A stretch of 64,000 bases of DNA from Novosphingobium sp. Fuku2-ISO-50 (GCF_001519055.1 NZ_KQ954286.1:366687-430686), one strand, 5' to 3'; shown: positions 16,511-25,217, counted from the first letter of the stretch. Numbers and translations are program-made. The notes: a model not told the origin generated them from the letters alone.

Positions 16511-18661
16511 TTAAAAATCGGGAATTTCGACCGGACCGAAGTTTTCCAGATCACTCTTTCGGGCAACCCACTCGCTGGCCCCGTCAACCAAGATCGTGAT
16601 CAGCCCCGCGCGCAGCAGTTCGCGCTTGGCGCGTCCGAACGTGTCCGCGCGGGCTTTCGCGTCCGCCGATTCCGAAAGCACCCCCGGCATGATGCAGCGC
16701 GCGCGCCAGTCTGCCATTGCAACCCTGCCACCACCGCCGGCCAGATCATCGAGGACGGCGAGCGCGTCCAGCTTGGCCCCGGACAGCTTCGCGTCTTTGG
16801 GAAGGTTGCGCAAATCGAATTCTTCGCAGACTGGCGCGGTGATCGGATCGCCGTCTTCGTCATGACCAAGCAGTTCACTCCGAATTTTGAAGCCAAAGCG
16901 CCGGGGAAAGCCATTTCGATTCTTCATGCTGGCGCACCGGATCACGCCAGCCGTGTCCGCCGGATCGACTCTTACAGACGTATCAAGAGCGCCGTTCAGA
17001 CTGCTGTGCCCGCGTGGTGTCGATGTGTCACCTTTCGGGCAGTGGTGAACCAATGCAACCGTTGGACCTTGATCGGCAATCAAGCGACAAATCTGCACGA
17101 CCGCGCCCATACCTTGCGGCGCGTTCTCGTCGATCGGGAATGCCACCGCCAGGGTGTCGATCACGACAAGGACAGGATTCAGCCGCGCAATGCACGCGAG
17201 CAAGTCTTGCATCTCGGCTGAATTGAGGTTCGCCATCATACCCGCAAGGCCGGTAGCAAGGTGAAAGGAAACCACGTCGCCGTACACCTTGCGCAGGGCG
17301 CGGAGCCGCTGGCACATGCCGTGCGGGTCTTCTGCGCTCGCATAGATCACCGGGCCTGCGACTGTTTTCATACCGAAAACCGGCACGCCCTGTGCGACTC
17401 TCCACGCCAAATAAGGCGCCACGACAGATTTGCCGGTGCTGGGCAGACCGAAGATACAAACCAAATCCCCTAGGGCGATCAGCCCCTTGATAACTTGCTT
17501 GCGCGGGGCCTCGTGCTCCAAATCGTCGAGCGACCGGAGGCAGAAGCGCGACGCTCCGCCCGCCGGTAAATGCGGCGCTGGGGACTCGGGAACGTCCACG
17601 CCGCCGAACGTCGCGGCAATGTCCATACCAGGCGTGTTGCGGGGCTTCGCAATCCCGTCAGCCAACGCGCGATCGACAAGTGCGGCAATTTCGTCGAGGG
17701 ACCAATCACCCCTATGCGGATCACCCAGCATCGCCAGCCCGGCTTCGATCAGCGCCTCCCGTGCGGTTTCAAGGGTCAGCTCTCCGCCACCTACCAGCCG
17801 GCCGATTGTGAATGTGGAGGCGTTCAACGTGGAGTTTTGCCCACCGGACGACGTCTCGCGGACCGTTTTGCATTCCGCCGTGAGAGCAGCGAGGCCATAT
17901 GCGCTGTCAAACTCTGCCACCTTGGCCAGAGCCAAAGGGGCCTCGCGCTCTGTCTTCTTGCGCGCTACCGATGCCTTGATGTCGGCCAACAGCGCGGGAG
18001 GCGGAGTCCCTATTATCCCCGGTGGCACATTGTGGACCCGGTAGCGCCGAGGCTCGGTCAGGGGTTCTTCTGTCACGGGATGGATTGACGGTTCGCCGTC
18101 GTCGCCAATCACTGGCAATTCGCGGATAGACCCCGCCGCAACCAAATAGCCCTTCATGCCGATACGCAGATCGATTCCGCTCCCCAACGGGCGGCCATCT
18201 GGACCGTCGGGCCGATCACCGATCGCCGCTGGCCGGATGTTGGTCAGCGCAAGCGCGTCGAAACCGCCGGGCAATGCAAAGATGGCGTGCGCGCTGCCCG
18301 TCGCTGTTGTCACCGTTAACGCCGTAAATAGTTCGTCGCGCGTCAGCGCAAGCGCCTTTGCCCATCTGCCGAACAGTTCCACGCCGTCCGCACCGTTTTT
18401 ACGATCCAGATCAATGCCCACAACATTTGTCAGGCCAAAATTGGCGTCGGGATGATCGATCCCCCAACGGCGGATAACGTCGATGTCCCGCGTCGCCTCT
18501 TGCTGCCAGCCCCTATGAAGGGGCCGCTTGCCGCCGGGCTCGATAGGGAACACTAGGGCGCCGGGGATTTTTTGCACAAGCCAGATTGCGAATTCGTGCG
18601 GTGGAGCGTCAAGTGACGGCGAGCCGTTGCCCGCCGTCGGCGGGGGTGCTAAATTTGGCAT
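16511..18661 (-). CDS. Primase-polymerase/RepA-type helicase
   Basis: 716-residue replication protein. Residues ~20-200 form a bifunctional primase-polymerase domain (GALVFPIEPGGKRPL, the GIDLDRKNG motif with acidic metal-binding pair, SAHAIFALPGG, GIDLRIGMKGYLVAAGS). A middle helical region is followed by an AAA-type RepA-like helicase domain with Walker A GLPSTGKS, Walker B VLVVIDTLA and the HHCPKGD motif. It probably opens and primes the island origin just downstream. The ATG 18661 is chosen over an upstream in-frame start for its better leader. Such proteins are hallmark genes of P4-like satellites and related integrative elements. Confidence 0.85.
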   Translation of the reverse strand: MPNLAPPPTAGNGSPSLDAPPHEFAIWLVQKIPGALVFPIEPGGKRPLHRGWQQEATRDIDVIRRWGIDHPDANFGLTNVVGIDLDRKNGADGVELFGRWAKALALTRDELFTALTVTTATGSAHAIFALPGGFDALALTNIRPAAIGDRPDGPDGRPLGSGIDLRIGMKGYLVAAGSIRELPVIGDDGEPSIHPVTEEPLTEPRRYRVHNVPPGIIGTPPPALLADIKASVARKKTEREAPLALAKVAEFDSAYGLAALTAECKTVRETSSGGQNSTLNASTFTIGRLVGGGELTLETAREALIEAGLAMLGDPHRGDWSLDEIAALVDRALADGIAKPRNTPGMDIAATFGGVDVPESPAPHLPAGGASRFCLRSLDDLEHEAPRKQVIKGLIALGDLVCIFGLPSTGKSVVAPYLAWRVAQGVPVFGMKTVAGPVIYASAEDPHGMCQRLRALRKVYGDVVSFHLATGLAGMMANLNSAEMQDLLACIARLNPVLVVIDTLAVAFPIDENAPQGMGAVVQICRLIADQGPTVALVHHCPKGDTSTPRGHSSLNGALDTSVRVDPADTAGVIRCASMKNRNGFPRRFGFKIRSELLGHDEDGDPITAPVCEEFDLRNLPKDAKLSGAKLDALAVLDDLAGGGGRVAMADWRARCIMPGVLSESADAKARADTFGRAKRELLRAGLITILVDGASEWVARKSDLENFGPVEIPDF

Positions 18662-18724
18662 AAGCTGAAATACCTTTTCAGGGCGCCGCACCTTGCCCGG
18701 TGCGGCGCCTTTCCGTTGTAAAGA

Positions 18725-19294
18725 TCAGTCTGGGAACCGTTCCGTCGGCCGCTGGCGCGCACGAAACTTGCCGCAGGCCTCCGATGGCCAAAGCCCGGCA
18801 TCCACGGGGCTTTGTGTTGCTTTCGCGCCCAGCCGGACAATGTGCGCATGGGCGACGGCAGCGAGTTGCCCGCCAGGCTCCCCGCCTGCGAGTGCAAAGC
18901 CTCTTATGTCGTGTGCCAGCCAATCGGGGCGGTAGGTCGCTTGAAAGACTTCATAAATCGGCCAGCCGTCCCGCCGCAGCACTTCGACAGGAGGCGGCAC
19001 GCCGATATGCTGCCCTCGCGCGCACAGATCGCGGCCGAAACGGCGCGCAGGGCAGCAAGCAGCCTTCTCCGCTTCATAATCAGAATGATAAACCGCGTAG
19101 CGATTGGCCAGGACCACGGCCTCTCCAAGCAAGCGCAGCGACGCGGCAAACAATTCGCGGGGCGAAAGTGTCGGCGCTTGAACAGGCGCCAGAAAAAGCC
19201 ATGCTGGCGCTTTTGGCGTCCCCGCGATCAGGATCGGAGTTAGCGAAACGTCATGTCCTGCCGGATGCCGCACAGTGAAGGGATGCAGGCTCAT
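18725..19294 (-). CDS. Island hypothetical protein
   Basis: 189-residue protein of unknown function, 3 bp after the AlpA-like gene and 63 bp before the primase gene on the same strand. The N-terminal half contains an Ala/Leu-rich helical stretch (ELFAASLRLLGEAVVLANRY). The middle has CCPARRFGRDLCARG, which could bind a metal or form a structural element, and the C-terminus is basic. No signal peptide or membrane segment. Position suggests a role in replication or its control; nothing more specific can be said. Confidence 0.6.
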   Translation of the reverse strand: MSLHPFTVRHPAGHDVSLTPILIAGTPKAPAWLFLAPVQAPTLSPRELFAASLRLLGEAVVLANRYAVYHSDYEAEKAACCPARRFGRDLCARGQHIGVPPPVEVLRRDGWPIYEVFQATYRPDWLAHDIRGFALAGGEPGGQLAAVAHAHIVRLGAKATQSPVDAGLWPSEACGKFRARQRPTERFPD

Positions 19295-19297
19295 GGC

Positions 19298-19516
19298 TTA
19301 GCCCCCCTGCCCGGTGTGGCTGCGCACCCGGCTTTCGAGCCATGATTCCAGATCAATAAGGCGATAGCCGATGCGCGCGCGCTTGCCGGTGCCAAGCTGG
19401 CAATATTTTGGCCCGTCCCCCTCGCAACGAAAGCGATTCATTCGGGACACCGAAAGTCCGCAAAGCTCAGCAGCTTCCCGGACCGATCGAATTTTCAAAC
19501 CATCAAGATTTTCCAT
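19298..19516 (-). CDS. AlpA-like excisionase/regulator
   Basis: 72-residue winged-helix DNA-binding protein of the AlpA/MerR-like excisionase type. It contains KIRSVREAAELCGLSVSRMN (helix-turn-helix), GDGPKYCQLGTGKRARIGYR and the closing LIDLESWLESR. These proteins activate integrase and excision genes or act as recombination directionality factors. The ATG 19516 is used because AGGTG precedes it and the domain begins right after; a longer frame to 19678 is possible but has no conserved content. Confidence 0.8.
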   Translation of the reverse strand: MENLDGLKIRSVREAAELCGLSVSRMNRFRCEGDGPKYCQLGTGKRARIGYRLIDLESWLESRVRSHTGQGG

Positions 19517-19583
19517 GTCGTCACCTATTGTTGCAGGTGACGGGTAAATGTCTGCAATTGGCAGCAAAGTCCCACCCGTTAAT

Positions 19584-20342
19584 TCAGCCTTTAACGGGGT
19601 TAATCTCGTGGGCTTTGCGTCGTCGGCGCGTTCTGGCATCGTCAACCATGTTGCTGACTCGATCGGGCGACACGCCAAACATTTTGGCAGTTATCCGCTC
19701 CGCCCTTTCCCTGTTTATCGGGCGTCCTGTTTCATCGTCCAGCTTACCAGCTTTGCCTTCAATTCGGAGTAGATCGACTTGAGCAGCGGCCTCGGCGTTC
19801 CGAAGGGGTGTTGCATCCCGTCCACGGCCGGGCACAGACATCAGCGACCCGAGTGCGGATTCCGGGTCTGGCGCCTCGGAGATTTGGCGCCCTACCCAAA
19901 GCGCGAATTCATCCATTTCCGGTGTACGAACACCCTCGCAAGCAAGCTGGTGGGCTAGCCGAAACAGGCGCCGCACAGCTTCGGCCTGCTCTTCATCGTC
20001 CAGCCGGGTTGCGCCTTGGAACGCTGGCCCGAACAACGGCGCGATTTTGGCCCACAGCATGCGGAAATCGTCTTTCGTGCCCCATGGCACCATCAGGGGT
20101 GGAAGAGTTTGAAATTGCGCCGCTTCGACCAGTTCTCGCGCGTGCCATTGTTCGTCGGATTCCAACGGCTCGTCCCCCGCCAAGGCTTCGTTGGTAAGTA
20201 GGTCGATTAGAGATTGTCGGGAGTCGAAAAATGCCACTCGGCAACAATGCGGCTCGATGCATTCGGCAAACCAACGGCTATCCGAAGACCGGCGAAGGCG
20301 AAACGTCTTACCTCTGATCAAGAACAGTTCGGGTTCGGCCAT
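19584..20342 (-). CDS. Island hypothetical protein
   Basis: 252-residue protein starting 4 bp after the integrase stop, so it is probably translated with the integrase. The start MAEPELFLIRGKTFRLRR is ATG 20342; an extension into the integrase gene is a shadow. The C-terminal ~80 residues look DNA-binding (basic ARTRRRRKAHEI, preceded by ERAERITAKMFGVSPDRVSN, a possible helix-turn-helix). The middle is helical and acidic. No family recognised; a regulatory role is plausible. Confidence 0.65.
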   Translation of the reverse strand: MAEPELFLIRGKTFRLRRSSDSRWFAECIEPHCCRVAFFDSRQSLIDLLTNEALAGDEPLESDEQWHARELVEAAQFQTLPPLMVPWGTKDDFRMLWAKIAPLFGPAFQGATRLDDEEQAEAVRRLFRLAHQLACEGVRTPEMDEFALWVGRQISEAPDPESALGSLMSVPGRGRDATPLRNAEAAAQVDLLRIEGKAGKLDDETGRPINRERAERITAKMFGVSPDRVSNMVDDARTRRRRKAHEINPVKG

Positions 20343-20346
20343 TGCC

Positions 20347-21789
20347 TCAGACTCCCAACCGCATAGCAACGACGTTGCCAGAGGCGGCCGGCGGCGAAAC
20401 CGCACGGTCGCAATGATCGGCCCAGGCATCGAGCGCGGCGCGTTTTTCAGGCCCCCAGCCGTGGCGCTGGTAGACGGCAGCCACGCCAGACCGGCTGGCC
20501 CAAGCGGTGTGATTCAAGACCGCTTCTGTCACCTCAAAGCGAACGCCCAGCCGTTGCAGGCCGGTCGCAAGCGTGCGGCGCGCATCATGAAGGCGCCAAG
20601 GGTCAAGCTCGACTGCCTCGGGATCATCGCCTGCCGCTTGCGCGTCCTTGCGCGCCAGCGCGAGCATATCGGCATCCAATCGGGTTTTGGCGCGTGAATA
20701 GCCGCTGATCGGGGTTTCGCCGGTGCCCGACAGGACAAGGCCCTTGGCTGGCCATTTGCGGGCGCCTGAAAGGTATTCCGCCAGCGCGGCTGCCTTAGCC
20801 TCACCCGAAACCCTTGAGCGTTCGGTGAGCAGGATTTTGCGCCCGCGCGTGTTGGCGTCCCGTTCCAGTTCAGTGACGGCTTGTGCGGCGACGCTGGCCG
20901 CCGCCGCTTGGTCCAGCGCGGCGATGGCGTGCCGATTCAGCGGCACAAGATTCGCTTCGCCGTTTTTGGTGCGGCTCGCCGGCAAAGTCCAAAGCGCCTT
21001 GGCCCGATCGAGTTCGGCCCATGACAGACCGGCAACCTCGTCCCGGCGCTGCCCCGTGGCGAAAATGACCTGATAGAAGGGACCGAACGGCATGGCCATT
21101 GCGCGCGCGGCTCGCAGCGCCAAAGCAAGCTCATCGTCGCCCAGCACCCGGTCGCGGCTATCTGGTGCCGGCGGGCGCTTCATTCCGGCCATCGGGTTTT
21201 CGCGCAAATCGCCGCGGCCAACTGCCCAGTTCATCAACCGGTTCAGGATGGCATAGGTCGATCGGCGCAAGGCAAGGCTTTCGGCGGGAATGCTATCGAG
21301 CACTGCCACCATGTCGCGCTTGGTGATCGCGGGCAGCGGCTTCGATTTCAGCACCGGAATCGCGTGAAGGCGGAAAACCATTTCGATGTTGCCATAGGAC
21401 GCCAGCCCTTCGGGCTTTACCCGGTTCTTCAGGTAGGTCGCGCTATAGGCGTCGAAGGCCAGCTCCTTTTCAGTCGCCTTGCGTTCGGCCTTCTGGCGCA
21501 GCGCCTCGCGCTCTGCCTCCACCGGGTCGACCTTGCCGCGCACGCTTTCCGCCAGCCTGTGCGCGAGCTTGCGCGCTTGTTCCACGGTCAATTCGCCGTG
21601 GCGGCCGATCGTCGTCCGCTTGTTCTCGCCAGCACGCCCACCGATGCGGAATTGGTAAATGTAGGATTTGACCCCGGCGGGACTGATCCGCACGCCAAAG
21701 CCAGGCGGATTGACGTCCCAGAGGAAGCTCTGCTTCCCCGTAACGGGCAGTTCATCGATCGCGGTTTTTGTCAGGACACGCTTTGCCAT
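20347..21789 (-). CDS. P4-type tyrosine integrase of the island
   Basis: 480-residue integrase of the DUF4102/P4 type. The N-terminal arm-binding domain includes SFLWDVNPPGFGVRISPAGV and TTIGRHGELTVEQAR. It is followed by a SAM-like core domain and a catalytic domain with TGQRRDEVAGL (Arg I), LHDARRTLATGLQRLG (His-x-x-Arg) and AAVYQRHGW (Tyr nucleophile). It sits at the right end of the element next to attR, preceded by TGTAAGCAC sites that it probably binds. The ATG 21789 is chosen; the frame extends to 21864 through those sites. It should recombine the tRNA-Pro 3' end. Confidence 0.92.
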   Translation of the reverse strand: MAKRVLTKTAIDELPVTGKQSFLWDVNPPGFGVRISPAGVKSYIYQFRIGGRAGENKRTTIGRHGELTVEQARKLAHRLAESVRGKVDPVEAEREALRQKAERKATEKELAFDAYSATYLKNRVKPEGLASYGNIEMVFRLHAIPVLKSKPLPAITKRDMVAVLDSIPAESLALRRSTYAILNRLMNWAVGRGDLRENPMAGMKRPPAPDSRDRVLGDDELALALRAARAMAMPFGPFYQVIFATGQRRDEVAGLSWAELDRAKALWTLPASRTKNGEANLVPLNRHAIAALDQAAAASVAAQAVTELERDANTRGRKILLTERSRVSGEAKAAALAEYLSGARKWPAKGLVLSGTGETPISGYSRAKTRLDADMLALARKDAQAAGDDPEAVELDPWRLHDARRTLATGLQRLGVRFEVTEAVLNHTAWASRSGVAAVYQRHGWGPEKRAALDAWADHCDRAVSPPAASGNVVAMRLGV

Positions 21790-21805
21790 CGGGGGCCTCG
21801 TTTCG

Positions 21806-21864
21806 GTGCTTACATGGTCGCTGTGTAAGCACCATGTAAGCACCGCGATAGCATATGTAAGCAC
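21806..21864. promoter_or_regulatory. Integrase arm-type sites, right end
   Basis: TGTAAGCAC occurs at 21824-21832, 21835-21843 and 21856-21864 (offsets 11 and 21 bp), with an inverted copy at 21806-21814. They lie just upstream of the integrase ATG, so integrase binding could also autoregulate its promoter. With the two copies at 13519-13538 they make six sites flanking the crossover region in the excised circle. Confidence 0.7.
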
Positions 21865-21944
21865 GTCCCGGCAATTGCTGACATCATAAATGTCTATTTT
21901 TCATTAGCCTACGGACTAAGCGTATGATCTGAAAAGCGCATTTC

Positions 21945-21997
21945 TCACACTGGGGGTGTGGGGGTCGGAGGTTCGAATCCTCTCGTCCCGACCAATT
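21945..21997. other. attR, right attachment site
   Basis: Perfect 53-bp copy of 13411-13463. It restores only the 3' part of tRNA-Pro, with no D-arm or 5' acceptor strand, so it is not a functional tRNA. It marks the right boundary of the integrative element; the catabolic region begins about 250 bp further on. Confidence 0.9.
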
Positions 21998-22110
21998 TAC
22001 TTTTCCCCCACGACACTTTCGCCATGACGCTTTGATCGCAAAGCTTTCGGTTTTCCGGTCATGGCGGCGGCCTGAGTGCAGGCCCTGATCCTTCAGACGA
22101 AATCCCTGAT

Positions 22111-22140
22111 CCGCCCCGGCGCTTGCGCGCGGGGCGGTTT
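22111..22140 (+). terminator. Probable rho-independent terminator
   Basis: Stem CCGCCCC (22111-22117) with GGGGCGG (22131-22137) around a GC-rich loop, followed by TTTGCGTTT. It is placed so that in the pre-integration chromosome it would follow the tRNA-Pro gene. Confidence 0.55.
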
Positions 22141-22179
22141 GCGTTTGCGGCTTGCAATGGGTCGAAAAATCCCCGACAA

Positions 22180-22197
22180 TTATAACAGATGTTATAA
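22180..22197. promoter_or_regulatory. Perfect palindrome upstream of lignostilbene dioxygenase
   Basis: TTATAACA-GA-TGTTATAA, perfect 8-bp arms with a 2-bp spacer, 54 bp upstream of the dioxygenase start. Size and symmetry fit a dimeric winged-helix repressor site (MarR, GntR or similar). Imperfect matches lie at 26458-26475 and 53485-53502. Confidence 0.6.
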
Positions 22198-22251
22198 ATG
22201 CGGCGTCGTGGGGAAATGAACCCTCGCGGACAGACCGCAAGGAGAGGATCG

Positions 22252-23712
22252 ATGGCAGACGCAAATCCCGGCGGTTTTCCGCACGAGCCGAACTATATCG
22301 GGCTCAACACTCCGCAGCGCGCCGAGTATGCGGTCGATGATCTGGTCGTGACCGGCACGATTCCCGACGATGTCGCGGGCACGTTCTTTCGCGCCGTGCC
22401 CGATCCGGCGTTTCCCCCGTATGTCAGCGATGCAGGCGCGATCCTGTCGGCGGACGGGATGATTTCGGCGATCCGTTTTGCCGGGGGCAAGGTTTCGACC
22501 GCGATCCGCTATGTCGGCACCGCGCGCCATCTTGCCGAACAGGCCGCCGGTCGCGCGCTGTTCGGCAAATATCGCAATCCTTTTACCGATCGGCCCGAAG
22601 CAAAGAGCATCGACCGCACCGTCGCCAATACCACCCCGGTCTGGCACGCCGGGCACCTGTTGATGACCAAGGAGGACGGGCGGCCCTATCGCGTCGATCC
22701 GGTTACGCTCGAAACGCTTGGCCAATACGACTTCGACGGCGCGCTGCGCTCCGAAACGATGACCGCGCATGTCCGCATCGATCCCGAAACCGGCGAATTG
22801 TTTGCCTTTGGCTATGAAGCGGCGGGGCTGGCCAGCACGACGATTTCCTATTTCATCGTCGATCGCACCGGCAAGCTGGTGCGCGAACAGTGGTTCGAGG
22901 CGCCCTATTGCGCGATGATGCACGATTTCGCGATCACGCGGAATTACGCGCTGTTTCCGATCTATCCGACGACTGCCGATCTCGACCGGTTGAAAGCGGG
23001 CGGCGACCATTGGGTGCATCATCAGGATCTCGACAGTTGGCTGGGCGTCATGCCCCGCTATGGCGATGTATCGGACATGCGCTGGTTTCGCGGCCCCAGG
23101 GGCGTGTCGTGCTATCACATGATGAACGCCTTTGAGGATGAAGCGGGGCGCATTCATTTCGACCAGTGCCTGTCGGATTCAAATGCCTTTCCGTTTATCC
23201 GCGAGGCTTCGGGGATCGCGATGGCGCAAGGCGATCTCAACGGGCGGCTGGCGCGCTGGACCGTCGATCCCAAAGGCCCCGGCGATACCATCAGCGAGAC
23301 GGTGATCGGCCCGCCGGGCGATTTTCCGGTGATTCCCGCCGATCGGCAGGGTCGGCAACAGAGCCATGGCTGGATGTTGACGATGAACCCCGAACGGCGC
23401 GCCCCCCCGGTATCCGGCGGGCCGGTCGGGGCAATGTTCGACATGCTGCTGCGGCTCGATTTCACCGGGGCACCGCCGCAAGCGCTGGCCTTGCCGATGG
23501 GCAGTTGCTTCAATGAGCCGGTCCATGTGCCTTCGAAGAGGCCGGGACATCAGGGGTGGCTGCTGAGCGTGGTCGACCATCAGGCCGGGCCCGACAGCTT
23601 TGCCCACGAATGCTGGATCATCGATGCCGGCGATCTTGCCGCCGGGCCGGTTGCGCGTGTGGCCATGCCGCATCGATTGCGCCCGCAAGTCCATGGCTGG
23701 TGGGCGGCATGA
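22252..23712 (+). CDS. Lignostilbene dioxygenase (carotenoid oxygenase family)
   Basis: 486-residue non-heme Fe(II) dioxygenase. The four iron-binding His are visible in TAHVRID, MMHDFAIT, YHMMNAF and the C-terminal RPQVHGWW. The N-terminal GTIPDDVAGTFFRAVPDP and PDPAFPP motifs are those of the bacterial lignostilbene-alpha,beta-dioxygenase branch, which cleaves the central double bond of lignostilbenes into two aromatic aldehydes such as vanillin. The start is ATG 22252 behind GGAGAGG. The stop overlaps the next gene (ATGA). It is one of two paralogs in the window; exact substrate not predictable. Confidence 0.85.
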   Translation: MADANPGGFPHEPNYIGLNTPQRAEYAVDDLVVTGTIPDDVAGTFFRAVPDPAFPPYVSDAGAILSADGMISAIRFAGGKVSTAIRYVGTARHLAEQAAGRALFGKYRNPFTDRPEAKSIDRTVANTTPVWHAGHLLMTKEDGRPYRVDPVTLETLGQYDFDGALRSETMTAHVRIDPETGELFAFGYEAAGLASTTISYFIVDRTGKLVREQWFEAPYCAMMHDFAITRNYALFPIYPTTADLDRLKAGGDHWVHHQDLDSWLGVMPRYGDVSDMRWFRGPRGVSCYHMMNAFEDEAGRIHFDQCLSDSNAFPFIREASGIAMAQGDLNGRLARWTVDPKGPGDTISETVIGPPGDFPVIPADRQGRQQSHGWMLTMNPERRAPPVSGGPVGAMFDMLLRLDFTGAPPQALALPMGSCFNEPVHVPSKRPGHQGWLLSVVDHQAGPDSFAHECWIIDAGDLAAGPVARVAMPHRLRPQVHGWWAA

Positions 23713-24647
23713 CGATGGAGCGGATCGCGATCACCGGCGCATCGGGGCATTATGGGCGGATTGTCATCGACGCGCTGATTGCCGCCGGGCGGGCGCAAGA
23801 CCTGATCCTGATGACGCGCAATCCCGACAGGCTGGCCGACTATGCCGCGGCGGGCTGCACCGTGCGGCAGGGCGACTATGACCGGCCCGAGACTTTGCGC
23901 CCGGCCTTCGCGGGCGCGGATCGCCTGCTGCTGATTTCGGGCACGCGCGTCGGCGCGCGCGTGGTGCAGCATCGCGCGGCGATCGATGCGGCGCGCGCAG
24001 CGGGGGTGCGCCATCTCGTCTATACCAGCTTCATCGGCATCGACGATCCGGCAAACCCCGCCGAAGTGCGCCACGATCACAGCGAGACCGAGCGCCTGAT
24101 CAAGGCCAGCGGGCTGGACTGGACGATGCTGCGCGATGCGCATTACGCCGACGCGATGATCGTCATGGCCGGGCCCGGCGTCATGGCCAGCGGGCAATGG
24201 ATCAGCAATGCGGGCGACGGGCGCGAAGCCATGGTCTGGCGCGAGGATTGCGCGCTGTGCGCCGCTGCCGTGCTGACCGGCGAAGGCCATGCCGGGCAGA
24301 GCTATGACATCACCGGGCCGGAACTGCAGACTTTTGCCGAAGTCGCTGCGATCATGGCGGACGTGACCGGCGTACCGCTGCGCTACGCGGCGATCGACGA
24401 TGCCGCGCAATATGCGATATTCGATGCGATGGGCATTCCGCGCCGCCCGGTCGATGATCACTATGTCGGCGCCATTCCGTGGAACAGCGACGACATGGTG
24501 ACATTTGGCCGGGCGATCCGCGAGGGCTATCTGGCGATCTGCAGCCAGGATGTCGCGCGCCTGCTCGGGCGCCCGCCCCGCAGCACGCGCGCCATGATCG
24601 AAGCCCATGCCGCGATGCTGCGCGCGGCGGCTCACGTCAGGGCATAG
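23709..24647 (+). CDS. NmrA-like NAD(P)-binding protein
   Basis: 312-residue atypical SDR of the NmrA/QOR2 type. The N-terminal nucleotide-binding motif is TGASGHYGRIVIDAL. There is no Tyr-x-x-x-Lys catalytic pair. The GVRHLVYTSFIGIDD strand and SGLDWTMLRDAHYAD are typical of this family, whose members are NADPH-quinone reductases, isoflavone-reductase-like enzymes or redox sensors. Translationally coupled to the lignostilbene dioxygenase (ATGA), so a role in the same dimer pathway is likely. The plant phenylcoumaran and pinoresinol reductases belong to the same broad fold. Confidence 0.75.
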   Translation: MTMERIAITGASGHYGRIVIDALIAAGRAQDLILMTRNPDRLADYAAAGCTVRQGDYDRPETLRPAFAGADRLLLISGTRVGARVVQHRAAIDAARAAGVRHLVYTSFIGIDDPANPAEVRHDHSETERLIKASGLDWTMLRDAHYADAMIVMAGPGVMASGQWISNAGDGREAMVWREDCALCAAAVLTGEGHAGQSYDITGPELQTFAEVAAIMADVTGVPLRYAAIDDAAQYAIFDAMGIPRRPVDDHYVGAIPWNSDDMVTFGRAIREGYLAICSQDVARLLGRPPRSTRAMIEAHAAMLRAAAHVRA

Positions 24648-24648
24648 G

Positions 24649-25161
24649 TCAGGTCAGGGCATAATACCGCACGCAATTGCCGTCGGGCTTGCGCTCGCCC
24701 ACGCCGACGAAAACATGGCGCGTCATCCAGTCGTGGCGCCCCTTTGGCGTTTCGAACGTCGGCTGCGCGCGCAAGTAATAGTCTTCGTGCGCGACCGGCG
24801 CCCCGCCCTCGAAAGCCCAGGCGCGCAGCCGCGCCATGGCATCGGGCGCGCGGCCCCACAGGAAACCCCGGTTCTGCATATAGATCACTGTGCCGTCATC
24901 GACTTCGAGCAGATAGCGCGCGTCAAACACGGCGGTATCGTCGGCGCGAAAATGGGCATAGTCGCCGCCTGAATTGGGAATGGCGCGGCCGCGGAACCCT
25001 TTCCCGTCGAGCCCCGGCCCTTCGAAATGCCCCGCATCGACCAATACCGCCGAGCGAAACCCGCCGTCGTGGACATCGGGAATGGCAAAGACCCGGGTAA
25101 ACATCAGCCGACATTCGAATATGAATTCAAGGCGCGGGGTATCGAGCGTGGAATAAGTCAT
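24649..25161 (-). CDS. DUF3237-family protein
   Basis: 170-residue protein matching the DUF3237 pattern: LEFIFECRL near the start, then a small beta-barrel core with GGDYAHFRADDTAVFDARYLL, IYMQNRGF, and the closing VGVGER-V-YYAL. No signal peptide. The family is soluble and widespread in aromatic-degradation loci without a settled function. It is the last gene of the minus-strand operon headed by the DesA-like O-demethylase and ends 1 bp from the convergent NmrA-like gene. The ATG 25161 is preferred to an in-frame start at 25179. Confidence 0.7.
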   Translation of the reverse strand: MTYSTLDTPRLEFIFECRLMFTRVFAIPDVHDGGFRSAVLVDAGHFEGPGLDGKGFRGRAIPNSGGDYAHFRADDTAVFDARYLLEVDDGTVIYMQNRGFLWGRAPDAMARLRAWAFEGGAPVAHEDYYLRAQPTFETPKGRHDWMTRHVFVGVGERKPDGNCVRYYALT

Positions 25162-25179
25162 GCAGCGACGAATCCTCAA

Positions 25180-25217
25180 AGCTTCAGGTCAAGGGAAAAG
25201 CTTCAGGTCAAGGGAAA
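25180..25217. repeat. 19-bp tandem duplication at a gene end
   Basis: AGCTTCAGGTCAAGGGAAA is repeated perfectly at 25180-25198 and 25199-25217. The second unit holds the TGA stop of the SnoaL-like gene; the first unit is an extra copy just downstream. It is a small recent duplication in the operon. Confidence 0.8.

Larger units (their letters stand above)
13411..21997. mobile_element. 8.5-kb integrative element in tRNA-Pro
   Basis: Bounded by a perfect 53-bp direct repeat (13411-13463 and 21945-21997) covering the tRNA-Pro anticodon arm to CCA plus ATT. The integrase gene lies at the right end and reads inward. The minus strand carries, in order, integrase, a hypothetical gene, an AlpA-like regulator, another hypothetical gene and a primase-polymerase/helicase. 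An iteron region and three exported-protein genes follow. No capsid, packaging, conjugation or obvious defence genes are present. The int-alpA-primase layout resembles P4-like phage satellites and related small integrative elements, but the cargo is unusual. Integration leaves the tRNA gene intact on the left. Confidence 0.9.

Noticed and set aside
21945..21997. Second tRNA-Pro gene
   Set aside because: Only the 3' portion is present; the 5' acceptor strand and D-arm are missing, so it is attR.
13411..21997. Prophage
   Set aside because: No capsid, tail, terminase or lysis genes; only integration, regulation and replication functions.
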